Source of the DNA: Gemmatimonas sp.
GTDB lineage: Bacteria > Gemmatimonadota > Gemmatimonadetes > Gemmatimonadales > Gemmatimonadaceae
Length of the DNA: 64,000 nucleotides
Assembly: GCF_021298855.1 (NCBI RefSeq)
Contig: NZ_JAJTHI010000005.1
Coordinates: forward strand, 108,375-172,374
Reading direction: 5' to 3'
Shown piece after piece: positions 13,237 to 22,948 of this stretch. Each line of letters starts with the position of its first letter. Position 1 is the stretch's first letter. A model generated the notes under the pieces. The model was not told where the DNA came from and did not search any database. It worked only from the letters and a program-made list of their open reading frames with translations. The translations under genes were made by a program, and so were the position numbers.

Positions 13237-14435
13237 GCGATTCCTCACGTCCCCAGACACCATCCTCCGCGGCCGACATTCTGTCGGTCGTCGAGCGTGC
13301 CGTGCACGGAGACCGGTCCCTGGGAATGGTACTCGGCGCGATCGTCGACGGCGCCGACATGACGGGCCGGGTGCCGCTGCACGCCATCACACGACGGTAC
13401 ATCGAGGAGCACCGGGAGGGCCGTGCCCTTGCCCCCGACGAAGTCCGCAGCCACCTGGCGGCGGCGCTGCTGCCCCGACTGGCTGCCAGTGGTGTCATCG
13501 AATCGTTCGCCAGTGGGGTGGCCGAGCCGAATGCCGAGGTGCGCGTCGCGCCGGCGCTCTGGGAGGCGGTGCAGGCGCATCGTGCCGAACTGGCACGTGT
13601 GCTGGGCGCCACCGGCGAGTATCGCGCTGCCGTGGGGACGACACCGGCGGCAACGGAAGCGGCCAACGCATCGGTGCTGTCGGCGGATGGACTGGTCAAG
13701 GTCTATCGCGGTCGGCGGGTCGTGAACGACGTGTCGGTGCGTGTGTCCCAGGGGGAGATCGTCGGGCTGCTGGGCCCCAACGGCGCCGGCAAGACGACCA
13801 CGTTCTACATGCTGGTGGGGCTGATCGCCCCGCAAACGGGCATCATCCGACTTGACGGTACGGACATCACGCGCATGCCCATGTACGAGCGGGCGCGCCA
13901 GGGGATCGGTTATCTTTCGCAAGAGCCTTCCATCTTTCGAAAGCTCACCGTGGAGCAGAACATTCTGGCCATCCTGGAAACGCTCGATCTCTCCGCCGGC
14001 GAACGGAAGGAACGATTGGAAATGCTGCTCGATGAGTTGAGCATCAAGCATTTGCGGAACAGCCGCGCCTTTCAGCTCTCCGGCGGGGAACGGCGGCGGT
14101 TGGAGATCACGCGTGCGCTCGTGACCCAGCCGAAGTTCATGATGCTCGATGAACCCTTTGCCGGCGTGGACCCGATCGCGGTGCACGACATTCAGCAGAT
14201 CGTGGCGGGACTCCGCCATCGTGGCATAGGCGTACTCATCAGTGACCACAACGTCGAGCAGACCCTCGACATCGTCGATCGCGCTTACATCATGTACGAC
14301 GGCGTGGTCAAGGTCTCCGGTACAGTTCGTGAACTCGTGTTCGATGACACGGTGGCGGAGATCTACCTCGGCCCGACGCTGTCGGCCCGACTCCGTGCAC
14401 GCTTCGCCGAAGCCGATGAAGGAGTGCGGGCTTGA
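13233..14435 (+). CDS. lptB: LPS export ABC transporter ATPase LptB with ~150-aa N-terminal extension
   Basis: [45 protein letters not shown]…[21 protein letters not shown]…[15 protein letters not shown]; followed by rpoN. Confidence 0.93.
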   Translation: MSDSSRPQTPSSAADILSVVERAVHGDRSLGMVLGAIVDGADMTGRVPLHAITRRYIEEHREGRALAPDEVRSHLAAALLPRLAASGVIESFASGVAEPNAEVRVAPALWEAVQAHRAELARVLGATGEYRAAVGTTPAATEAANASVLSADGLVKVYRGRRVVNDVSVRVSQGEIVGLLGPNGAGKTTTFYMLVGLIAPQTGIIRLDGTDITRMPMYERARQGIGYLSQEPSIFRKLTVEQNILAILETLDLSAGERKERLEMLLDELSIKHLRNSRAFQLSGGERRRLEITRALVTQPKFMMLDEPFAGVDPIAVHDIQQIVAGLRHRGIGVLISDHNVEQTLDIVDRAYIMYDGVVKVSGTVRELVFDDTVAEIYLGPTLSARLRARFAEADEGVRA

Positions 14436-15931
14436 TGAAAACGGGACTGCAACAGAACGCCGGACTCCGGCAGGAACTCAAGGTCAATCCCCGCCTCTAC
14501 CAGGCGATGGATCTGCTGTACATGCCGCTGCTCGATCTGCAGCAGCATCTCAAGCAGGAGTTGCTCACGAACCCCTTCCTCGAGCTCGTTGAGCCCGAAG
14601 AGGAAGATGACGAGGCGCCCGATGCCGACGATCCGGCCGCCGAGGCGCAGGATCTCACCGAACCGGAAGCGTCGGCCGAACCGGAACCGGAGAAGACCGG
14701 TGACGATGATGTCGACTGGGAAGCGGTACTGCTCGACGGATTCGAGACCGGGGGCCAGCGCGAGGAGCACGAGCAGCGGGAATGGTACGAACCGGTCACG
14801 GTCGACACGCGGGACCTGGCGGATCACCTGACGGAACAGCTGTCGCTGCTGGAGCTCACACCGCGGCAGGCAATTCTCGCGGAAGAATTCGTCGGCAACA
14901 TCAACGACGATGGATGGCTGGCGTGTCCGCTGGAGGAAATCCAGCGCGGCGTCAACGAATGGCTGCTGAAGGAAGCCGAAGAGCGCGACATCGAGAGCGA
15001 GGTGCCGGTCTTCACCGACACCGAGATGCTGCAGATGCTGCAGATCATCCAGGATCTCGATCCCCCGGGAGTTGGCGCCCGCGACCTGCGCGAGTGTCTG
15101 CTGTTGCAGCTGCGCGCCGCCGGCATGCGGGAGGCGCTCGCCTACCGTCTGGTCGAGGAGTCGTTCGAGGAGCTCATCGCGCACCGGTGGAGCGAACTGT
15201 CGAAGCGACTCGGCATCAGCGCGCAGGATGTGCAGGGGGCCGCTGATGAAATCGCCAAGCTGGACCCCAAGCCGGGGCTCCGGTTCAGTGCGGGCAACGA
15301 CAACTACATCATTCCCGACCTGGTGGTCGAGAAGATCGACGGGCATTACCACATCTTCCTGAATGACGGCAACCTGCCGCGGCTCAAGCTGTCGCGCACG
15401 TACCAGGAGATCGCGCGCGACAAGAAGCGCTTCGACACCGAGAGCAAGGACTTCATTGCCAGCAAGCTCAATTCGGCGAACTGGATGATTCAGGCCATCG
15501 AGCAACGCCGTCAGACGATGCTCAAGGTCATGCACTACATCGTCGACCGGCAGCGGGACTTTTTCGAGCGTGGCGTGCAAGCGCTCAAGCCGCTCACCCT
15601 GCGCGAGGTGGCCGAGGCGGTGGGCATGCACGAATCGACGGTCAGCCGGGTGACGAACGAGAAGTTCGTGCAAACCCCTCGCGGTGTGCTCCCGCTGAAG
15701 TTCTTCTTCTCGTCGGGGTTGGCCACGGCCGACGGCGACGACGTCTCGGCGCGCGGGATCAAGGACCAGATCGAAAAACTGGTGGGGGGGGAAGATCCCA
15801 AGAATCCCCTGACCGACCAGGCCATCGTGGAAATCCTGCAGCAGACCGGGGTGCAGATTGCGCGACGCACGGTGGCCAAGTACCGTGACCAGCTGGGCGT
15901 GCTCCCCGCCCGCATGCGCAAGCGCGTCTAG
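14435..15931 (+). CDS. rpoN: RNA polymerase sigma-54 factor RpoN
   Basis: N-terminal Gln/Leu-rich region, RpoN box ARRTVAKYRDQLGV, HESTVSRVTNEKFVQTPRGVLPLKFFFSSG. Confidence 0.97.
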   Translation: MKTGLQQNAGLRQELKVNPRLYQAMDLLYMPLLDLQQHLKQELLTNPFLELVEPEEEDDEAPDADDPAAEAQDLTEPEASAEPEPEKTGDDDVDWEAVLLDGFETGGQREEHEQREWYEPVTVDTRDLADHLTEQLSLLELTPRQAILAEEFVGNINDDGWLACPLEEIQRGVNEWLLKEAEERDIESEVPVFTDTEMLQMLQIIQDLDPPGVGARDLRECLLLQLRAAGMREALAYRLVEESFEELIAHRWSELSKRLGISAQDVQGAADEIAKLDPKPGLRFSAGNDNYIIPDLVVEKIDGHYHIFLNDGNLPRLKLSRTYQEIARDKKRFDTESKDFIASKLNSANWMIQAIEQRRQTMLKVMHYIVDRQRDFFERGVQALKPLTLREVAEAVGMHESTVSRVTNEKFVQTPRGVLPLKFFFSSGLATADGDDVSARGIKDQIEKLVGGEDPKNPLTDQAIVEILQQTGVQIARRTVAKYRDQLGVLPARMRKRV

Positions 15932-15989
15932 CACGCGCCGCCGTCCCCGCCCCTCTGCCGTCAGTGGTGTTGCCCCTTCCTCCTCTCGC

Positions 15990-17021
15990 ATGGCCGTGAG
16001 TCTTCGCCCCCTTCCCACGATACCGCAGCCGGCCACCCGGTCTGAGGTGGACGTGAGCGTGCTCGTGCCGGCCAAGGACGAAGCCGGGAACCTGCCCCTG
16101 TTCCTGGAGCTCTGCGACGCGATGATCCGCGGCCAGGAGGCGCGGTATGAGGTCATCGTGGTGGATGATGGGTCGACCGACGGCAGCTGGTCGCTGCTGC
16201 AGGAGCTGCGCGAACAGCACGCCTTCCTCCATCCGGTGCGCCATCGCGCCCAGCGCGGGATCGCCGAAGCCCTGCGCACGGGGGCACTGCATGCGCGGGG
16301 GCAGGTGCTGGTGTTCTATCCGGCCGATCTCCAGTTCAAGCCCGAGGACATCCCGAGCCTGGTGGGGCCCATTCTCGCCAACGAAAGCGACATGGTGACG
16401 GGCTTCAAGCAGGGGAAGTACGAAAAGGCGTTCGTGTCGGGGATCTACAACAAGTTGAGCCGCACGCTGTTTCATGTCCCCGTGCGCGATCTCAACAACG
16501 TGAAGGCGTATCGGCGCGAGATCATGGCGGCGCTGCCCATGCGCCCCGACTTCCATCGGTACATGATCGTGATGGCAGCGGCGCAGGGCTTCACGGTCAC
16601 CGAAGTGCCCATCCCGCTCTACCCCCGGCACGCGGGGCGCTCCAAGTTCGGCCTGTCCCGCATTCCCGTGGGCGTGCTCGACATGCTGGCGGTGTGGTTC
16701 GAACTCCGCTTCGGCCAGAAACCGCTGCTCGCCTTCGGCATGCTGGGCGCCGCGCTCTTTGCGCTGGGGGTGCTGGCCGGTTGTGCCGCGCTGGTCTGGC
16801 TGCTGGTCACGGGGCAGGGGCAGCGCTGGGCATGGACCGTCATCCAGACCTGCCTGGTGCTGGGTTCTGTCTTCTTCGCCACCGGCCTGCTGGGTGAGCA
16901 GATCGCCCAACAGCGCAGCGAAGTGCGAGAGATGCGGCGGGAGCTCAGCGAGTTGGCGGCCAACCAATTCGAGCAGGACGATTCGGGCGCCGTGCGCGAC
17001 GCCGCACGCGACGCCCGCTGA
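15990..17021 (+). CDS. Glycosyltransferase family 2 with C-terminal TM segments
   Basis: SVLVPAKDEAGNLPLFLELCD…VIVVDDGSTDGSWSLLQEL…QRGIAEALRTGALHARGQVLVFYPADLQ. Confidence 0.9.
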   Translation: MAVSLRPLPTIPQPATRSEVDVSVLVPAKDEAGNLPLFLELCDAMIRGQEARYEVIVVDDGSTDGSWSLLQELREQHAFLHPVRHRAQRGIAEALRTGALHARGQVLVFYPADLQFKPEDIPSLVGPILANESDMVTGFKQGKYEKAFVSGIYNKLSRTLFHVPVRDLNNVKAYRREIMAALPMRPDFHRYMIVMAAAQGFTVTEVPIPLYPRHAGRSKFGLSRIPVGVLDMLAVWFELRFGQKPLLAFGMLGAALFALGVLAGCAALVWLLVTGQGQRWAWTVIQTCLVLGSVFFATGLLGEQIAQQRSEVREMRRELSELAANQFEQDDSGAVRDAARDAR

Positions 17022-17043
17022 AGGCGTCCCGCAGGCCGCTCCC

Positions 17044-18294
17044 GTGACTGGCCCCCGCCGGGTGCTCTTCGTCACGCACAATGCGCCGCGCTTTGCCGGT
17101 GACGCGGCCGGATCGTTCGTGCTCCGCCTGGCGACGGCCCTGCAGGCGCAGGGGACTCGCGTGCATATCGTGGCGCCCGGAGCGGCGGGCCTTCCCCCCA
17201 CGACCACCCTTGAGGGTGTGGCCATCGATCGGGTACGCTACGCCAGCGATGCGCGCATGACGTTGGCCTACACCGGGACGATGGCGGAAACGGTGCGCGG
17301 CTCCTGGGGAGGCAAGGTGGCCCTGCTGCAGTTGCTTGCCAGCATGCGCCGGCACGTGCAGCGCTGCCTCGACGCGGCCCGACAGGCTGGCGATCCGTTC
17401 GAACTCGTGCATGCACACTGGTGGTTTCCCGCAGGACTCGCGCTCTGGCGGGCGCTCGGTCCTGAGGACCCGCCCTTACTGGTCACCATGCACGGCTCGG
17501 ATGTGCGCCTCGCCACCCAGAAGCCGGCGGTTCACCCCGTCATGCGCGCCGTCCTTGGACAGGCGGTGGTATGCACGGCCGTCTCCTCCTGGCTGGCCAG
17601 CGAGGCCCGCGCGATCGCGCCCTCCGCGAACATCACGGTGGCCCCGATGCCCGTGGATACCCGCCGATTTTCGCTGGAGGGCGCGGCACCGGTGCGACGT
17701 GGCGTGCTCTTCGTGGGTCGGCTCAACGCGCAGAAAGGGCTGCGGGACCTGCTCGAGGCGCTGGCGCTGCCCGCGTTGGCCGGCACATCGCTGCGTGTCC
17801 TGGGGGACGGGCCGGATCGTGCGGCGCTGGCGGCGCATGCCGTGGCGCTCGGGATATCCGACCGAGTCGTCTGGGTGGGCACGGTCTCCCAGGACGTGCT
17901 GGCGTCATACTATGCCTCGGCGCAGGCGGTGGCCGTTCCATCCCGCGGCGAAGGGCTGGGGCTGGTCGCGGTCGAGGCCCAATTGTGCGGCACGCCTGTC
18001 ATCGCCTATGCGGATGGCGGTCTGGTCGATGCGGTCCGCCCTGAGCACGGCGGGACCCTGGTGCCTGTTGGCAACGTGCAGGCCCTCGCCAATAGCCTGG
18101 CCCGCGTGATTGGCTCCGACGAGACCCGACAGCAGTTGGGGCAGTTGGCCCGGGCCGACATGCTCGCGCGATTCTCTCCAGAGGCCGTGGCGTCCACCTA
18201 TCAGGCACTGTATCGGCAGGCTGGCGGAAACGTACGGGCGAGTGCGTTGGCGGCACCGCCGACTGCCGGCGGAGCCCGAGGCCCGTCCGCGTGA
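17044..18294 (+). CDS. Glycosyltransferase family 4 (GT-B)
   Basis: HAHWWFPAGLALWRALG, FVGRLNAQKGLRDLLEAL, VPSRGEGLGLVAVEAQLCGTPVIAYADGGLVDAV. Confidence 0.9.
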   Translation: MTGPRRVLFVTHNAPRFAGDAAGSFVLRLATALQAQGTRVHIVAPGAAGLPPTTTLEGVAIDRVRYASDARMTLAYTGTMAETVRGSWGGKVALLQLLASMRRHVQRCLDAARQAGDPFELVHAHWWFPAGLALWRALGPEDPPLLVTMHGSDVRLATQKPAVHPVMRAVLGQAVVCTAVSSWLASEARAIAPSANITVAPMPVDTRRFSLEGAAPVRRGVLFVGRLNAQKGLRDLLEALALPALAGTSLRVLGDGPDRAALAAHAVALGISDRVVWVGTVSQDVLASYYASAQAVAVPSRGEGLGLVAVEAQLCGTPVIAYADGGLVDAVRPEHGGTLVPVGNVQALANSLARVIGSDETRQQLGQLARADMLARFSPEAVASTYQALYRQAGGNVRASALAAPPTAGGARGPSA

Positions 18295-19268
18295 CCATCA
18301 CCCAGCGCCTGCGATCGCCGCAGCTGCAATGGCTGCTGCTGCTCGTCACCTTCGGGTGCATCGCCTGGGTGCTGTCCGGGCAGTGGGCGGAGGTCGAGCG
18401 CGCTGCCCGCAGTATCGAGGTGCGGTGGGGGTGGATCATGGCGGCCAGTGTGCTCGTGCTGCTCACCTATGCCATGCTCATCCAGAGCTGGCGCATGCTC
18501 CTGCATGGATGGGGGGGCTCGCTGCCGTACGCCAAGGCGGCGCAGATCTGGACCGTGGCCAATCTGGGTCGCTACATCCCCGGCAAGCTCTGGTCGGTAG
18601 GCGCACTTGGGGTGCTCGCGGCCCGCGAAGGCGTTTCGGGGGTGGCCGCGGCAGGCGCTGCCGTGCTGGGCACCGTGCTCAATCTGGGCGCCGGCTTCGG
18701 CGTGGCGGCCATTTTCGGTGCCGATCTGCTCGACGCCATTTCCCCTGGCCTCAGCCGCGTGTCCATCGTGGCGGGCATCCTGTTCGTATTGGCGGTCGCG
18801 CTGTTGCCGGCGGTGCTGCCGCTCCTCCTCCATCGGGTTGCACGCTGGCGAGGGGTGGCCGCCGCCGAACGGCAGCTTTCCGCGCGCGAACTCTGGACGG
18901 CGGCGGTGATCAATACTGGCTCATGGCTTGGGTACGGGCTTGCCTTTGCCTGTTTCTCCAGGGGGGTCACCCCGGTCATTTCCGCCTCGCCGCCACTCTT
19001 CATTGCCGTTTTCGCCGCGTCTTATCTGGTGGGATTCCTGGTGCTTTTTGCGCCGGGCGGGATAGGCTTTCGCGAGGTCGCGTTGAGTGCCCTGCTCGTG
19101 GCGGGGGGGGCGGCGGGGCAGGGGGATGCGGCGCTGCTTGGCGCAACGTCGCGCGTCTGGCTGACCGTGCTCGAGATCCTGCCGGGGATCATCGGCCTCT
19201 TCTGCATGTCGCCGCAGGATCGAGGCACATTGCGGTCGCCACAGGCCAGTTCGCCTCCGCTCCACTAG
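18291..19268 (+). CDS. Lysylphosphatidylglycerol synthase TM-region/UPF0104 family membrane protein
   Basis: Multi-TM; NLGRYIPGKLWSVGALGVLAAREGVS; FLVLFAPGGIGFREVALSALL. Confidence 0.8.
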   Translation: MTITQRLRSPQLQWLLLLVTFGCIAWVLSGQWAEVERAARSIEVRWGWIMAASVLVLLTYAMLIQSWRMLLHGWGGSLPYAKAAQIWTVANLGRYIPGKLWSVGALGVLAAREGVSGVAAAGAAVLGTVLNLGAGFGVAAIFGADLLDAISPGLSRVSIVAGILFVLAVALLPAVLPLLLHRVARWRGVAAAERQLSARELWTAAVINTGSWLGYGLAFACFSRGVTPVISASPPLFIAVFAASYLVGFLVLFAPGGIGFREVALSALLVAGGAAGQGDAALLGATSRVWLTVLEILPGIIGLFCMSPQDRGTLRSPQASSPPLH

Positions 19269-19369
19269 TTTTGCTCCAGCACCCACGGTGCATGCGCGGC
19301 TGCCCTGCCGGCGCCTGCCCGTGCCTTTCTTCCCATTCTCGGAGTTGAACGGACACCACGCGAGTCGCC

Positions 19370-20179
19370 ATGCCTGCCTGGCGCATCGCCACCGGTCTGT
19401 CTCACCTCTGCCGCAAGATGACCCGTATCAAGACTCCGGCCCGTGGCGCGCTCAGCATCGATGAGCGGGGCGTCGTGATCGTGCCGACCTACAACGAAAG
19501 TGAGAACGTCACGCGCATCGTCCCGCAGATCCTCGAACAGGATCCGCGGCTCGATGTACTGATCGTCGATGACAACTCCCCGGATGGTACCGGTCGACTT
19601 GCCGATGAACTGGCCGCAGCGGACCCTCGGGTCCATGTGCTGCACCGGCCGGGGAAGGAGGGGCTGGGTCGGGCGTATCTGGCCGGGTTCCGCTGGGCGC
19701 TGGCTCGAGACTACGGCTACATCTTCGAAATGGACGCCGATTTCTCGCATGACCCGGCGCACCTCCCCGAGTTCCTTGCCACCGTCCGCGATGCCGATCT
19801 CGTGCTTGGCTCCCGGTACCGGGACGGCAAGGTCACGGTGGTCAACTGGCCGATCACGCGCCTCATGTTGTCTTATGGCGCCAACATCTATGCGCGTGCC
19901 ATTACTGGGCTTCGGCTCGGTGACGCGACAGGTGGCTTCAAGTGCTTTCGCCGCGAGGTCCTGGAGGCCATCCCACTCGACGCCGTGCGGTCGAACGGGT
20001 ATGCCTTCCAGATCGAGATGAGCTTCCGTGCCTGGAAGCGGGGCTTCCGCATTGCCGAAATCCCCATCGTGTTCCACGACCGCACCGAAGGGGAATCCAA
20101 GATGTCCAAGCGGATCGTACGTGAAGCCATCTGGATGGTGTGGCGCCTCCGTTGGTGGGGCATGACCGGCAAGTACTGA
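19370..20179 (+). CDS. Polyprenol monophosphomannose/dolichol-phosphate mannosyltransferase-like GT2 (start may be ATG 19418)
   Basis: VVIVPTYNESENVTRIVPQIL…LIVDDNSPDGTGRLADEL…EMDADFSHDPAHLPEFL…LVLGSRYRDG…DATGGFKCFRREVLEAI. Confidence 0.9.
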   Translation: MPAWRIATGLSHLCRKMTRIKTPARGALSIDERGVVIVPTYNESENVTRIVPQILEQDPRLDVLIVDDNSPDGTGRLADELAAADPRVHVLHRPGKEGLGRAYLAGFRWALARDYGYIFEMDADFSHDPAHLPEFLATVRDADLVLGSRYRDGKVTVVNWPITRLMLSYGANIYARAITGLRLGDATGGFKCFRREVLEAIPLDAVRSNGYAFQIEMSFRAWKRGFRIAEIPIVFHDRTEGESKMSKRIVREAIWMVWRLRWWGMTGKY

Positions 20180-21090
20180 TGCGTGATCCCGCGGTAGTGC
20201 CAGCGCCCCCTGTTCCACCGGTCGATTTCACGGCGCTGGCCGGCCTTCCGTTCACCAAGATGACCGGGTCGGGGAACGACTTCGTCTTCTTTGACGGTCG
20301 CCTTACCCCCTTGGATCGTGTCACATCACCTGAGGTGATACGTCGCATCTGCAACAGGAACAATGGGATAGGTGCTGACGGGCTTGTCGTGCTCGAACCG
20401 ACGGGCGATGGCGCCGATGTCACGATCCATTACTTCAACAGCGATGGGTCGCCGGCGGATCTATGCGGCAATGCGACGTTGTGCTCAACGACGCTGGCGG
20501 CGCAGCTGGAGATGGCCTCGCCCGTGGGCATGCGCCTGGCCACTGGCGCGGGAGTCATCTCGAGCCGCCTCACGGGACACGGCCCCGGTCAACTGCCGGA
20601 GATCGACCTGCAACCGGTCACCGACGTACGCCCAACGTTGGACATCAAGCGGGCTCCTGGTGAACAGGCCATCGGCTTGGCTGTGGCCGGCATTCCGCAT
20701 CTCGTGGTGCTCTGCGACGACGCCGAAGCGGTACCTCTTCGCGAGCGGGGGCCGGTTCTCCGCCATCATCCGAGTCTGGGTCCCGCCGGCGCCAATGTGA
20801 ACTGGGTCTCCCGGCAACCCGACGGCCGATGGCGCTATCGCACCTTCGAGCGCGGGGTGGAAGGCGAGACGCTGGCGTGCGGCACGGGCGCCGTGGCCAC
20901 GGCCGTTCTGCTGGGGGCCTGGGGGCTGGCCGTTGGCCCTGTGGTAACCATTGTGTCCAGTTCCGGCCGACCATTGCAGGTCCGGCTTCCAGCCTCGGAT
21001 GGCGCCAACGCCGAGGAACAGGGACGCGGCCAGCCGTCGCTACGCGGCGAGGGGCGTGTGGTATTCCGAGGCGTTATCGCCGCGCTCTAA
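20179..21090 (+). CDS. dapF: Diaminopimelate epimerase DapF
   Basis: FTKMTGSGNDFVFFDGR, ADLCGNATLCSTTLAAQ, YRTFERGVEGETLACGTGAVATAV. Confidence 0.92.
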   Translation: MRDPAVVPAPPVPPVDFTALAGLPFTKMTGSGNDFVFFDGRLTPLDRVTSPEVIRRICNRNNGIGADGLVVLEPTGDGADVTIHYFNSDGSPADLCGNATLCSTTLAAQLEMASPVGMRLATGAGVISSRLTGHGPGQLPEIDLQPVTDVRPTLDIKRAPGEQAIGLAVAGIPHLVVLCDDAEAVPLRERGPVLRHHPSLGPAGANVNWVSRQPDGRWRYRTFERGVEGETLACGTGAVATAVLLGAWGLAVGPVVTIVSSSGRPLQVRLPASDGANAEEQGRGQPSLRGEGRVVFRGVIAAL

Positions 21091-21274
21091 GCGATTGTTG
21101 ATCGTACGGTTCCACGATGTGGACAGGTGGACAGTTCGTGTGTTCGTGACACGAGCCGCATGGATGAACGCCGGCACGGTCCGTCATCTATTTGCGCGGC
21201 AATACGTTACGCGATCTTCCCACAAAGCGGGGGATTTCCACGTGGGGAATTTCCCACAGTTATCCACCGGCTCT

Positions 21275-21302
21275 AGTTTACATAACATGTATTATACGCA
21301 TA
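21275..21302 (-). other. dif: Candidate chromosomal dif site (XerC/XerD recombination site): 5'-TATGCGTATAA TACATG TTATGTAAACT-3' on the - strand
   Basis: 28-mer with 11-6-11 architecture; about 20/28 identity to E. coli dif; XerD arm TTATGTAAACT equals the recalled B. subtilis dif arm; lies at the convergence of two co-oriented gene arms. Confidence 0.85.
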
Positions 21303-21320
21303 AAACACCACAAAAGAACA

Positions 21321-21348
21321 AGGCGGGCGACCGTCCCGTCGCCCGCCT
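21321..21348 (-). terminator. Rho-independent terminator of the TPR-protein gene
   Basis: 11-bp perfect stem AGGCGGGCGAC/GTCGCCCGCCT with 6-nt loop; on the - strand followed by TTGTTCTTTTG. Confidence 0.75.
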
Positions 21349-21386
21349 GACTCCCTTGCCGCGTGCCCGGGAAACGTGGAGTGGGC

Positions 21387-22061
21387 TCAGCTCTTCGCCG
21401 CCAACTCGCCGAGGCGGACCGTCGCCTCCTGCTGCACCGGCTCCCCCTCCAGCTTCGCCAACTCCTCCCAGATCTTCTTGGCGTCGGCGTTCTTTCCGGC
21501 GGCCATGAGACTGCGGGCCTGGCTGGCCTGGTGGTTGTACTTCTCCGACTTGTATGGGGCCAGCGACGCGGCCTTTCCGTAATGCTCGGCGGCCTTGACC
21601 ATATCCTTCTTCTGCTCGTAGCCCGCCGCGATCAGGGCCTCGATGTTCGACTTGAACTCGGGCGACGCGCCGCCAAGCGCCTTCTCCAGCGACTTGATCC
21701 CTTCATCCACCTTGTTCTGCCCGAACAGCGCCTGCCCAAGCAGGATCGCCGCCTGCTGACCAGAGGCCGTATTGGCGAACCGCGTGGCCACCTTCTCGAG
21801 TTCGCGCTGCGCCTCGGGCAACTTGCCCTGAACGAACGGGGCCTGCGCCTCGTACAGCGCGACCGACGCCTTCTCGCGTGTCGCCGCCATATTGCTGCGG
21901 TAAATCATGACCGCGGCGGCGGCAACGGCTGCCCCGCCCACCACCAGCAGGATCGGCTTGCTGTTGAGCTGCAGCCAGGTGGTCGCCGACTCGATCGGAT
22001 CGTCGCTCAACGGAGCCGATGCACCGGGCGAGGTGCGTGGATTGCGGGTCGCCTGCGCCAT
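21387..22061 (-). CDS. TPR-like membrane-anchored protein (YfgM-type tetratricopeptide protein)
   Basis: Single N-terminal TM (PILLVVGGAAVAAAAVMIYRS) followed by helical TPR-like repeats. Confidence 0.7.
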   Translation of the reverse strand: MAQATRNPRTSPGASAPLSDDPIESATTWLQLNSKPILLVVGGAAVAAAAVMIYRSNMAATREKASVALYEAQAPFVQGKLPEAQRELEKVATRFANTASGQQAAILLGQALFGQNKVDEGIKSLEKALGGASPEFKSNIEALIAAGYEQKKDMVKAAEHYGKAASLAPYKSEKYNHQASQARSLMAAGKNADAKKIWEELAKLEGEPVQQEATVRLGELAAKS

Positions 22062-22200
22062 GCGAGTATGCCAACGGTAAGAGGATGGGGCCCGGAATCA
22101 GCCGCCGGGGATCAGCCCCGTAACATAGTGCATTTGCGCTCGGCAAGGCACCCGCCAACGCGCACCCAGCGCAGGCCAGACCAGCCCGCCCTACCCCACA

Positions 22201-22275
<75 letters not shown>

Positions 22276-22312
22276 GGTACGCGCGGCGTCCGTTGCGACG
22301 GCGCGCTTCCTA

Positions 22313-22341
22313 ATGATAATCCGGGCTGTTCAGAACGTCAG
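22313..22341 (-). promoter_or_regulatory. Putative sigma70-type promoter for tRNA-Arg: CTGACG-N17-TATCAT
   Basis: -10 match 5/6 and -35 match 4/6 with 17-nt spacing, about 38 nt upstream of the tRNA 5' end. Confidence 0.4.
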
Positions 22342-22902
22342 CACACTATACACGGGTCGCGCCGCGAGGCGCTCGCGGCCTCCAAGGAACGCGAGCTCGA
22401 CCAGAACCGACACGCCGACCACCGTTCCGCCCAATCGTTCGACAAGGCGACTCGCCGCAGCAGCGGTACCGCCCGTGGCCAGAACGTCGTCGACGACCAG
22501 CACCCGGGGAGTCGGTGGTGTGGCTCCCCCCGCCCCACCGACAGCCAGCGCATCATCGTGCATTTCGAGAACATCACTCCGGTACTCCAGCACGTACTCC
22601 TCGCGCGTTGTCCGCCACGGGAGCTTGCCGGGCTTACGGGCCGGCGCGAACGCCGCGCCCAGGTGCAGGGCCATGGGCATGCCGAAAAGGAATCCGCGGC
22701 TCTCGACCGCCACGACATGCGTGATGCCAGCCGCGGCATGGGGCGCACACATGGCCGCCACGGCCTCCTGCATCAGCAGCGGATCAGCGAGCAGCGGGGT
22801 GATGTCTTTGAACAGGATGCCCGGCTTCGGGAAGTCGGGCACATCGCGCAGCGCTCGTTTCAGCCGAGCGCGCAGTTCGGGAAGGTCGAGGGTGGTCGGC
22901 AT
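22330..22902 (-). CDS. apt: Adenine phosphoribosyltransferase
   Basis: VPDFPKPGILFKDITPLLADP, VVAVESRGFLFGMPMA, RVLVVDDVLATGGTAAAASRLVERLGG. Confidence 0.96.
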   Translation of the reverse strand: MPTTLDLPELRARLKRALRDVPDFPKPGILFKDITPLLADPLLMQEAVAAMCAPHAAAGITHVVAVESRGFLFGMPMALHLGAAFAPARKPGKLPWRTTREEYVLEYRSDVLEMHDDALAVGGAGGATPPTPRVLVVDDVLATGGTAAAASRLVERLGGTVVGVSVLVELAFLGGRERLAARPVYSVLTF

Positions 22903-22948
22903 GCTGCCAAGTTATCGTCCCTGGCCGCAATCGCTCACCCCGCGGCGT

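Noticed and set aside
14363-16279. 638-aa - strand ORF opposite rpoN
   Set aside because: Antisense artefact; RpoN with intact RpoN box lies on the + strand.
21091-21386. Possible oriC (AT-rich, DnaA-box-like motifs)
   Set aside because: Genes converge on the site instead of diverging, there is no dnaA/dnaN/gyr neighbourhood, and the AT-rich core is better explained as a dif site. Whole-genome skew would be decisive.
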